The notes under the pieces: model-generated
Databases searched by the model: none
Told to the model about the DNA's origin: nothing
Seen by the model: the letters and a program-made list of their open reading frames with translations, nothing else
Shown: positions 1 to 6,459 of the stretch, piece after piece
How positions within the stretch are numbered: position 1 is the stretch's first letter
Layout of the letters: each line of letters starts with the position of its first letter
DNA from: Candidatus Omnitrophota bacterium
Lineage (GTDB): Bacteria; Omnitrophota; Gorgyraeia; Gorgyraeales; Gorgyraeaceae
NCBI GenBank assembly: GCA_018824725.1
Contig: JAHJGB010000126.1
Span: 1 to 37,486, forward strand
Direction: 5' to 3'
Length of the DNA: 37,486 nucleotides
Made by a program: the position numbers and the translations under genes

Positions 1-1
1 A

Positions 2-682
2 GGAGAGGCTATAAGAGCGCTTTCTATGGACGATAGATTCGCTATGTGCAATATGGCAATAGAAGCAGGCGGAAAATCAGGCATTATTGAGCCGGATGAG
101 ATTACTCGTAGATATATTGTTAGCCACAAGCCACAAGCCACAAGCCACAAGCTGAAGAGAATATTTTATAAGAGCGATGAGGGAGCGAAATATCATAAGG
201 CAATAGAATATGATGTGAATAAAATTGAACCGCAGGTTTCTAGCCCTCATCTGCCGAGTAATTCCGGGCCTGTAAGTAAATTCAAAAAAATAAATATAGA
301 CCAGTCGATTATTGGTTCTTGCACAAACGGAAGGATTTCTGACTTAAGAATTGCCGCCAAGATTTTAAAAGGCAAAAAAGTGAATTCAAGAGTGAGGCTG
401 GTGATTATCCCTGCTACTCAAAAGATTTATTCCCAGGCGATTAAAGAAGGCCTGGTTGGTATATTTCTAAATGCAGGAGGGGTTTTTTCAACTCCAAGCT
501 GCGGGCCGTGTCTGGGCGGACATCTGGGGATACTGGCGAGTGGAGAAAAAGCTATTGCTACCACGAACAGGAATTTCAGAGGCAGGATGGGCCATCCAGA
601 CAGCGAGGTATATCTGTCAAATCCTGCAGTGGCTGCGGCAAGCGCAATAAAAGGCAGGATCGCGCATCCGGAAGAGATTTAA
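2..682 (+). CDS. leuC: 3-isopropylmalate dehydratase large subunit, C-terminal part (5' end outside window)
   Basis: LeuC is the aconitase-family large subunit that, with LeuD, isomerises 2-isopropylmalate to 3-isopropylmalate in leucine synthesis. The frame is open from base 2 and reads GEAIRALSMDDRFAMCNMAI, so the gene starts upstream and only about 226 C-terminal residues are present. The [4Fe-4S] cluster ligands are visible: the Cys of SCTNGR (codon 320-322) and both Cys of PSCGPC (codons 500-502 and 509-511). The C-terminal RNFRGRMG motif is also present. Compared with typical LeuC, there is an extra stretch HKPQATSHKLK encoded by a 7-bp tandem array at 124-151. A palindromic spacer separates it from leuD. 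The closely related homoaconitase large subunit cannot be excluded by sequence alone, but the leuD-leuB context supports leucine synthesis. Confidence 0.95.
   Translation, partial: GEAIRALSMDDRFAMCNMAIEAGGKSGIIEPDEITRRYIVSHKPQATSHKLKRIFYKSDEGAKYHKAIEYDVNKIEPQVSSPHLPSNSGPVSKFKKINIDQSIIGSCTNGRISDLRIAAKILKGKKVNSRVRLVIIPATQKIYSQAIKEGLVGIFLNAGGVFSTPSCGPCLGGHLGILASGEKAIATTNRNFRGRMGHPDSEVYLSNPAVAAASAIKGRIAHPEEI
124..151 (+). repeat. Four tandem copies of CCACAAG inside leuC
   Basis: Four perfect 7-bp units (CCACAAG) lie in the leuC frame and encode most of an extra HKPQATSHK stretch between GIIEPDEIT and YKSDEGAKY. Typical LeuC lacks this stretch. The unit resembles the GCACAAGG units found inside truA and dapF in this window. 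Confidence 0.85.
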
Positions 683-691
683 AGGCAAAGG

Positions 692-815
692 CCGTAAAAT
701 CGCGGAACCACGCGGAAGCTGTTCCCCGTTTTGCTCGGAACAGACGCAGAAAAACGCGGAAGTTGACATTCAACTTCAGCGTAGTTCTGCGTTAAGTTCC
801 GCGTAGTTTAGCGAT
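692..815. repeat. Branched palindromic spacer between leuC and leuD
   Basis: The 140-nt leuC-leuD gap is almost wholly self-complementary. Its outer arms (about 692-712 and 795-815) pair through CGCGGAA/TTCCGCG. One inner hairpin is CTGTTCC/GGAACAG, and a second inner arm pairs ACGCAGAA with TTCTGCGT and AAGTTGA with TCAACTT. The result would be a branched, cruciform-like structure. No coding sequence is credible here. It is probably an interspersed repeat, because the gap inside an otherwise tight operon has no other obvious reason. Confidence 0.6.
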
Positions 816-831
816 TAACAAGGTGGCTAAG

Positions 832-1341
832 ATGTATATGAAGTTTAAGGGCAAGGTTTGGAAATTCAAGGACGATGTAAATACAGATGAAATCATTCCT
901 GCGAGGTATTTGAATACAACCGATCCAAAGGAATTAGGCGCTCATTGCATGGAGGATATTGACCCTGAATTTTCAAAAAAGATATCCAGGGACGACATAA
1001 TAGTGGCTGGAAAGAATTTCGGATGCGGCTCTTCAAGGGAACACGCGCAGATTTCAATAAAAGGCGCTGGCATATCCTGCGTGATTGCGCAAAGTTTTGC
1101 CAGGATATTCCTGAGAAACTCAATAAATATGGGCCTGCCTATATTGGAAATCAAGGATATAAGCGGGATAAAGGAAGGGGATTATTTAGAGGTGGATTTA
1201 ACGAGCGGTTCAGTTTCAAATCTTACGGAGCATAAAGAATATAAAGCAAAACCGCTTCCGAAGTTCATACAGGATATCATAAAATCAGGCGGGCTTTTAA
1301 AATGGATTGGAAAGAGAGGAACTAAGCAATGTACAAGATAG
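832..1341 (+). CDS. leuD: 3-isopropylmalate dehydratase small subunit
   Basis: LeuD supplies the swivel domain that completes the isopropylmalate isomerase active site. The protein (about 169 residues) has the hallmark [12 protein letters not shown] near the N-terminus and [11 protein letters not shown] in the middle, as in the short LeuD/archaeal-type family. I chose ATG 832 because AAGGTGG lies 5 nt upstream. GTG 823 and ATG 838 (beginning [10 protein letters not shown], as many homologues do) are alternatives. The 3' end overlaps leuB by 13 nt, so the two are probably translationally coupled. Confidence 0.95.
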   Translation: MYMKFKGKVWKFKDDVNTDEIIPARYLNTTDPKELGAHCMEDIDPEFSKKISRDDIIVAGKNFGCGSSREHAQISIKGAGISCVIAQSFARIFLRNSINMGLPILEIKDISGIKEGDYLEVDLTSGSVSNLTEHKEYKAKPLPKFIQDIIKSGGLLKWIGKRGTKQCTR

Positions 1342-2378
1342 CAGTAATAGGTGGAGATGGAACAGGGCCTGAAGTTGTCAGGGAAGGGTTGAAGGTATTA
1401 GCTGCTGTGAGTAAAAAGGCAGGTTTTAAATATGAAACAGTAGATTATGATTTGGGCGGAGAAAGATATTTAAAAACAAAGGAGCTTGTGTCTAAATCTG
1501 TTTTAAAGGAATTGTCAAAGGTGGACGCTATATTCCTGGGGGCAATAGGCCATCCTGATGTGAAGCCCGGAATATTGGAACAGGGCATTCTTTTAAAACT
1601 GAGATTTTCATTAGACCAGTATATTAATCTCAGGCCTGTGAAACTTTACAATGCTGATTTTTGCCCGCTGAAAGATAAAAAACCAGAGGATATTGATTTT
1701 GTAGTTGTTAGGGAAAATTCAGAAGGGCTTTATAAGGGCTTGGGAGAGTTTCAGAAAAAAGGCACTAAAGAAGAGGTCGCGATACAGATTTCCCATAATA
1801 CCAGAAAAGGCGTTGAGCGCTGCCTCAGGTATGCGTTTGAATATACTAGAAAAAGAAATAAGGATAAGAAATTAACTCTTTGCGGAAAAACCAATGTGCT
1901 TACGTTTGCATGGGATCTCTGGCAGAGGACATTTAATGAAGTGGCTAGCGAATACAAGGATATAATCACTGACTACGCTCACGTGGATGCCACTACAATG
2001 TGGTTTGTAAAAAATCCGGAATGGTTTGATGTGATTGTGACAGACAATATGTTTGGAGATATTATCACTGATCTGGGCGCGATGATACAGGGCGGCATGG
2101 GCATAGCAGCCGGCGGCAATATAAACCCGGAAGGCGTTTCCATGTTTGAACCCATAGGAGGTTCAGCGCCTAAATATACGGGTAAAAATGTTATCAATCC
2201 TCTTGCTGCAATATGCGCAGTGGGCATGCTGCTTGAAAATTTAGGGGAAGAAAAGGCAGCAAGGCAGGTAGAGGATGCGGTTATAAAAATAGTTAAGACA
2301 AAATTAAAATCACTGGCAGCCGGGAAAATGGGGTATTCTACGACTGAAATCGGGGACCTGGTTGTAAAAAATCTGTAA
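1329..2378 (+). CDS. leuB: 3-isopropylmalate dehydrogenase
   Basis: LeuB oxidatively decarboxylates 3-isopropylmalate with NAD+ to give 2-oxoisocaproate. The 349-residue protein shows the isocitrate/isopropylmalate dehydrogenase fold: GGDGTGPEV at the N-terminus, the substrate-binding RENSEGLY, the metal-binding VTDNMFGDIITD, and GSAPKYTGKNVINP near the C-terminus. GAGAGGA just upstream of ATG 1329 is a good ribosome-binding site, placed inside the end of leuD. Related decarboxylating dehydrogenases (homoisocitrate, tartrate) share these motifs. The leuC-leuD neighbours make the leucine role the best choice. asd follows after 10 nt. Confidence 0.93.
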   Translation: MYKIAVIGGDGTGPEVVREGLKVLAAVSKKAGFKYETVDYDLGGERYLKTKELVSKSVLKELSKVDAIFLGAIGHPDVKPGILEQGILLKLRFSLDQYINLRPVKLYNADFCPLKDKKPEDIDFVVVRENSEGLYKGLGEFQKKGTKEEVAIQISHNTRKGVERCLRYAFEYTRKRNKDKKLTLCGKTNVLTFAWDLWQRTFNEVASEYKDIITDYAHVDATTMWFVKNPEWFDVIVTDNMFGDIITDLGAMIQGGMGIAAGGNINPEGVSMFEPIGGSAPKYTGKNVINPLAAICAVGMLLENLGEEKAARQVEDAVIKIVKTKLKSLAAGKMGYSTTEIGDLVVKNL

Positions 2379-2388
2379 GGAAAGCAAA

Positions 2389-3411
2389 ATGAGTAAAAAA
2401 TATAATGTTGCAGTCGTAGGCGTAGGAGTTGTCGGGGTAGAGATGTTGAGGGTTTTAAAAGAAAGGCATTTTCCTGTAGGCAGGCTGAGTGTTTTGGCCA
2501 GATCAGCCAGGAATATAAATGTGGACGGTGTTACATATCCTGTGCAGGCTATTTCTAACGAAGCGTTTGAAGGCGTAGACATTGCTTTATTTGCAGGAAC
2601 AGAAGGAGAAAAAGGCGCAGCCACTACTTATGCCAGCGAGGCGGTAAAAAGAGGCGCGGTGGTGATTGATAATGGCGCTGATTTCAGGATGGACCCGAAA
2701 GTGCCGCTTGTAGTGCCGGAGGTTAATGCCAGGGATGTGAAAAAACATAAAGGCATAATAGCAAACCCGAATTGTTCCACCATACAGATGGTCGTGGCTT
2801 TATGGCCTATTTATAAAAAGGCGGGAATAAAAAGAGTAGTTGTGACCACGCTTCAGGCTTCTTCTGGCGCGGGCAAATCAGCTGTTGAGCAATTAAAAGA
2901 AGAAAATTCAAAGATTGCCCAAAGCGGGTATGTCAGCGTGCAGGCGGATGTGGAAAATAAATCAATGCCTCAGCAGCTGGCATATAATGTATTTCCTCAT
3001 ATAGGGGGATTCAGCGATTCTGATTATACAAGCGAAGAATGGAAACTAGTCAAAGAAACCCATAAGGTTATGCATGATGACAAAATAAATATCTCCGCTA
3101 CCACTGTCAGGGTTCCTGTCAGGACAGGGCATTCCGAGGCTGTTTATATAGAGACAGATAAATTTATTTCTTCGGAAGAAGTTAAAGGTATCCTCTCTAA
3201 ATCTAGCGGCATAATTCTGGTTGACGATCCGAAAAATAGCCTTTACCCTATGCCGAAAGATGCAGAAGGCAGGGATGAGGTTTTCGTAGGCCGCGTCAGA
3301 AAAGACCCGTTTGTGAAAAATGGGCTGTGGCTCTGGGTGGTGGCTGATAACCTGCGCAAAGGCGCTGCTACTAACGCTGTGCAGATCGCAGAATGCGTAA
3401 TATCAAACTGA
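2389..3411 (+). CDS. asd: Aspartate-semialdehyde dehydrogenase
   Basis: Asd reduces aspartyl phosphate to aspartate semialdehyde, the branch point for lysine/diaminopimelate, threonine and methionine. The 340-residue protein has a glycine-rich NADP site (GVGVVG, residues 11-16), the catalytic Cys129 in NPNCSTIQ, and SSGAGKSAVEQ downstream. The C-terminal VRVPVRTGHSEAV segment carries the substrate-binding Arg/His region of the family. AAGGAAAGC precedes ATG 2389. It follows leuB directly and overlaps truA by 19 nt. It supplies the substrate for dapA, which lies about 21 kb downstream on the same strand. Confidence 0.96.
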   Translation: MSKKYNVAVVGVGVVGVEMLRVLKERHFPVGRLSVLARSARNINVDGVTYPVQAISNEAFEGVDIALFAGTEGEKGAATTYASEAVKRGAVVIDNGADFRMDPKVPLVVPEVNARDVKKHKGIIANPNCSTIQMVVALWPIYKKAGIKRVVVTTLQASSGAGKSAVEQLKEENSKIAQSGYVSVQADVENKSMPQQLAYNVFPHIGGFSDSDYTSEEWKLVKETHKVMHDDKINISATTVRVPVRTGHSEAVYIETDKFISSEEVKGILSKSSGIILVDDPKNSLYPMPKDAEGRDEVFVGRVRKDPFVKNGLWLWVVADNLRKGAATNAVQIAECVISN

Positions 3412-4163
3412 TAATTGAATACGACGGCTCTGGGTTTAACGGCTGGCAGGCGCAAGAGCGCACAAGGGCACAAGGGCACAAGGGCACAAGTAAAAGATTA
3501 AAAACCGTGCAAGGGGAAATAGAAAAGGCTGCAAAAAAGCTTTTTGGTAAATATATCTCTCTTATAGGCTCATCCAGGACAGATGCAGGCGTTCACGCAA
3601 AAGCCCAGGCTGCAAATTTCAGGATAGATTCAAACTTCCCGCTAAATAAAATCAAAAATGGCCTAAACAGTTTTTTAACGCGCCGGATTTCAATAATCTC
3701 CGCGGAAGAGGTTTCTCTGAGATTTCATTCCAGGTTTGATTCCAAAGGAAAATTATATAAATATACGATACTTAACAGAAGGACTCGGTCGCCGCTCCTT
3801 GAAAAATATGCCGTATTCGTGCCGTATGACCTGGATATAATTGCGATGAAGAAGGCAGCCGGTTATCTGATCGGAAAGAAAGATTTTAAATCGTTTCAAA
3901 CCAGCGATAAAAAAGAAAAAGACTCTGTGAGGGTCATTAAAAAGATAGAAATAATTTCAAGGCCGCCTGTGGTAGAGATATGTATTCAGGCAAACGGATT
4001 TTTATATAATATGGCCAGGGCAATAGCAGGCACCCTGATCGAAGTCGGAAGAGGCAGATTTAAGCCTGAAAAAGTAAAAGAAATCCTGAAAGAAAAACAC
4101 AGGCCTTCGGCAGGCCAGACTGCGCCTGCAAAAGGTTTGTGCCTTGAAGAGGTATTTTATTGA
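3393..4163 (+). CDS. truA: tRNA pseudouridine(38-40) synthase TruA
   Basis: TruA converts U38-U40 of tRNA anticodon arms to pseudouridine. The 256-residue protein has the N-terminal IEYDGSGFNGWQAQ, the catalytic Asp64 in SSRTDAGVHA, and the C-terminal FLYNMARAIAGTL segment. Between GWQAQ and TVQGEIE, where TruA proteins normally have only a short loop, there are about 16 extra residues (RTRAQGHKGTSKRLK). They are encoded by an 8-bp tandem repeat at 3460-3490. The start lies inside the end of asd (19-nt overlap), and the stop shares a base with the next gene (TGATG). Confidence 0.95.
   Translation: MRNIKLIIEYDGSGFNGWQAQERTRAQGHKGTSKRLKTVQGEIEKAAKKLFGKYISLIGSSRTDAGVHAKAQAANFRIDSNFPLNKIKNGLNSFLTRRISIISAEEVSLRFHSRFDSKGKLYKYTILNRRTRSPLLEKYAVFVPYDLDIIAMKKAAGYLIGKKDFKSFQTSDKKEKDSVRVIKKIEIISRPPVVEICIQANGFLYNMARAIAGTLIEVGRGRFKPEKVKEILKEKHRPSAGQTAPAKGLCLEEVFY
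3460..3502 (+). repeat. In-frame GCACAAGG tandem repeat inside truA
   Basis: Three perfect 8-bp units (GCACAAGG at 3460, 3468 and 3476) plus a 7-bp partial unit are followed by TAAAAGATTA. The same unit type and the same TAAAAGATT trailer occur inside dapF at 23504-23538. The repeat encodes AQGHKGTSKRLK. Confidence 0.85.
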
Positions 4164-4792
4164 TGGGGTATGAAGCTGCTTTAAAAAAAGCATGGGATGC
4201 AGTACAGGATGCCGGAGTAAAGCAGCAGTACCTTAAATTCCTGAACGATGAGTACGAAATAGATTATGCAGAGAAGAATATTATACATTCGTCCGCCATA
4301 AAAACCAATGGCGGGCTCAGTATTCCGCCCAAGGAACCCCGGGCTTCAGCCCGGGTGGGCTCCATTTCCATGTCATGCAATATCCCTGCCAAGGATTTTT
4401 ACAAACTACTGATGCTTCATTATATTGCAAACGAAAATAGGGTATTGAGGATAAGGCGCGATGAATGGATATCGTTCAAAGACCTGGACGGCGGAGAGGC
4501 ATATTTTTCGGCGTTTAAAAAAAGGGCAATAGACCCAATCCTGAGAAAATACGGAGATAATCCTAGCAATATATTTGAACGGGCCAGGTTTTTAAGCGCA
4601 GATAAAATAGATACAGGCACAGCCGGCGTATCGATAAATGCTTTTCCGAAAATAAAAGTAGCTGTTATTCTCTGGGCAAAGGATGATGAGTTTCCGGCAG
4701 ACTGCAATATGCTGTTTAATCCGGAGATAAAAGACATTTTTCCAACCGAAGATGTGGCGGTTCTCGGCGGGATAACAGCAGCCTTACTTTAA
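4163..4792 (+). CDS. DUF3786-like protein carrying an in-frame palindromic element
   Basis: This is a soluble protein of about 209 residues with no signal peptide. The C-terminal part (WAKDDEFPADCNMLF then FPTEDVAVLGG) resembles what I recall of the DUF3786 family, which is found in anaerobes and is of unknown biochemical role. The family call comes from memory. ATG 4163 overlaps the truA stop by one base, with GAAGAGG upstream. A TTG three bases earlier is less likely. Residues from about 40 to 68 (ending KEPRASARVGSI) are encoded by an ~85-bp repeat that also occurs twice in uvrA, so they are probably inserted. Without them, EIDYAEKN would run almost directly into SCNIPAKDFYKLL. Confidence 0.6.
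   Translation: MGYEAALKKAWDAVQDAGVKQQYLKFLNDEYEIDYAEKNIIHSSAIKTNGGLSIPPKEPRASARVGSISMSCNIPAKDFYKLLMLHYIANENRVLRIRRDEWISFKDLDGGEAYFSAFKKRAIDPILRKYGDNPSNIFERARFLSADKIDTGTAGVSINAFPKIKVAVILWAKDDEFPADCNMLFNPEIKDIFPTEDVAVLGGITAALL
4281..4365 (+). repeat. Coding palindromic element, copy A (inside the DUF3786-like gene)
   Basis: The element begins with TTATACATTCG and then has a stem CCGCCAT/ATGGCGG. Next comes GGCTCAGTATTCCGCC, then a perfect 8-bp stem CCCGGGCT-TC-AGCCCGGG at 4338-4355, and it ends TGGGCTCCAT. It matches the reverse complement of 34898-34982 over about 85 bp with few differences, and 35485-35551 over a shorter length. It is read through in frame as part of the protein. Confidence 0.85.
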
Positions 4793-4803
4793 CTAACCTA
4801 CTT

Positions 4804-4830
4804 CACTGTGGGAGTCGGACTCCCACAGTG
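4804..4830. repeat. Intergenic GGGAGTC/GACTCCC hairpin 1
   Basis: A perfect 13-bp inverted repeat with a single central G. It is a member of a family of at least six hairpins in this window with the GGGAGTC/GACTCCC core. No U-run follows it. The right arm contains the GTG at 4828 that could be mistaken for the start of the next gene. Confidence 0.85.
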
Positions 4831-4857
4831 AACAACTATAAAAACGACAATGTTGAA

Positions 4858-5772
4858 ATGAAAGAGACAAAGGTTTTTTATGAAGCGGATCCGTTTAACA
4901 GGCTTATTGCGGGAAATCTGCCCGGTGAGGGCAGGCGTTCCAGGGTAAAAAAGTTCAGACGGGTGATTAGCGGGCAATTCAGGACGGACGGGAGCAATAA
5001 TCTTTTTTACGAGGTAAATGAATCCCAGGGATTAGATATACCCCAGAAGATAAAATTTTCAGGCAGATATTCTTTAGATAAAGATCATAACCTGGTTTTT
5101 ACCCTGAATAAATGGAACAATCAGTGCGAAGGCAATAGGCTCACCCTGAAGGCTAAATTAATAGACGCAAAAAGTAATGAAATCGCATTTTTGATAAATT
5201 CAAAAGCAGGGGAGAATAAAAGCCTGGGCTATATAATGAAACTTTATGGCTCCTGGCAGGCTGATCAGCATAACAGGCTTACATTCGGCATTGAGCGGGA
5301 CAGAGATGATGCGGATAGCCTTGTCTTATCAGGCGCGTGGGAGATAAATAAGAATAACGAAATAGTATACAGGTACGGGAGAGAGCCTCAGGCGGTTACT
5401 TTCAGAGGTTCCTGGGATATTTCAGAGAGACACCGAATCAATTATAAGCTGGATAAAAATATTAACTCAGGGTTTAATTTCAGGTCTTCTTTGGGTACTT
5501 TAGTTTCAAAAGGCAAAGAAAAATCTTTGGCATTTGATATAGGTATAGGAATATCTAAAGCTAAAAAACTGAAAAGAAGGATTATTTTGTCCGGCAGGTG
5601 GAAAATAGCCAGAGATAAAGAACTAATCCTGGAAACATCTGATATTGAAGAAGGCGGAGTAAGATTGAAACTTACAAAAGAAATGTTTGACAGGCAGGGC
5701 ATAGCTTATATAGAATCTATAATTAGGGATAAGGAGAACTATATAGGAGGCGGAATTGCCTTTAAATGGTAA
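4858..5772 (+). CDS. Unrecognised protein with repeated beta-strand-like units
   Basis: I do not recognise this family. The protein (304 residues from ATG 4858) contains a recurring unit of roughly 50-60 residues. Each unit carries a small-residue/aromatic turn, such as SGRYSLDKDHNLVF, GSWQADQHNRLTFG, GAWEINKNNEIVY, GSWDISERHRINY and SGRWKIARDKELIL. A glycine and aromatic pair is followed by a hydrophilic turn and an alternating hydrophobic strand, suggesting a beta-repeat or barrel-like fold. It has no signal peptide, and it ends GGGIAFKW. The in-frame GTG at 4828 lies in the hairpin arm, so I prefer ATG 4858, although neither has a clear ribosome-binding site. The EF-hand gene follows at once, which hints at joint expression. 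Confidence 0.6.
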   Translation: MKETKVFYEADPFNRLIAGNLPGEGRRSRVKKFRRVISGQFRTDGSNNLFYEVNESQGLDIPQKIKFSGRYSLDKDHNLVFTLNKWNNQCEGNRLTLKAKLIDAKSNEIAFLINSKAGENKSLGYIMKLYGSWQADQHNRLTFGIERDRDDADSLVLSGAWEINKNNEIVYRYGREPQAVTFRGSWDISERHRINYKLDKNINSGFNFRSSLGTLVSKGKEKSLAFDIGIGISKAKKLKRRIILSGRWKIARDKELILETSDIEEGGVRLKLTKEMFDRQGIAYIESIIRDKENYIGGGIAFKW

Positions 5773-5782
5773 AGGAGGAAGC

Positions 5783-6421
5783 ATGAAAAGGATTTTTATA
5801 GTGGCTGTTAGCTTGTTTTTCCTGGTAAGCGTAGCAGAAGCTGGTCAAAAGGATGCAAAATTTAAACATGCAGACAAGAACAAAGACGGCGCGATAGATA
5901 AAAAAGAAATGCATATGGAAAAAGACTGGGAGACTAAGAAGAAGGAAAAGGCAAAAAAGATTTTTAAAGAAGCGGATGCAAATAAGGACGGCGTGGTTGG
6001 TGAGGATGAAATAAATAACTGGAAACCTTCTAAAAAAGCTAATTCATGGTGGAAGAAAAAAGCGGATACAAATAACGACGGAGTAGTGAGCGAAGAAGAA
6101 ACAGCGGTATGGAAAAAACTCTGCAATGAAAAGATGGATTTGAACGGAGACGGAAAGATTGACGAAAAAGAAAAAAGAAAATGCTGGCGCCATGCAAAGA
6201 GCAAGGTCAATATAGAAATTGAAAAACAATATGACGCGAATGGAGACGGCTGGCTGGATGAATCAGAAGTAAAAGCTATGCTTAAGGCCAAGCATGAGCT
6301 GATAAAGACAAAAGGCAAAGCAAAAGTGGATACTGAGATAGAAAAAGAATACGACTCTAATAAGGACGGCGTGATAGATTCGGAAGAAGCTAAAACAATG
6401 AAAGAAGATGTCGAAAAATAA
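5783..6421 (+). CDS. Secreted six-EF-hand calcium-binding protein
   Basis: A 212-residue highly charged protein with a signal peptide (MKRIFIVAVSLFFLVSVAEA, cleavage after about residue 20). It has six canonical 12-residue EF-hand loops at 31-42, 65-76, 95-106, 119-130, 151-162 and 191-202. Every loop has Asp at position 1, Asp-Gly at 5-6 and Glu at 12 (for example DANGDGWLDESE), so all six look competent for Ca2+. AAAGGAGG 6 nt before ATG 5783 fixes the start, and an upstream in-frame ATG at 5756 overlaps the previous gene. It probably acts in the periplasm or outside the cell as a calcium sensor, buffer or stability module. The partner is unknown. Confidence 0.85.
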   Translation: MKRIFIVAVSLFFLVSVAEAGQKDAKFKHADKNKDGAIDKKEMHMEKDWETKKKEKAKKIFKEADANKDGVVGEDEINNWKPSKKANSWWKKKADTNNDGVVSEEETAVWKKLCNEKMDLNGDGKIDEKEKRKCWRHAKSKVNIEIEKQYDANGDGWLDESEVKAMLKAKHELIKTKGKAKVDTEIEKEYDSNKDGVIDSEEAKTMKEDVEK

Positions 6422-6459
6422 GCTGTTTAAAAAATACAAATCCGGGTTTACCTTTAGAT

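Noticed and set aside
5845-6318. A 157-codon minus-strand open frame opposite the EF-hand gene
   Set aside because: Its Ser/Phe-rich product is the antisense of Lys/Glu/Asp-rich codons. The EF-hand reading has a signal peptide and ribosome-binding site.
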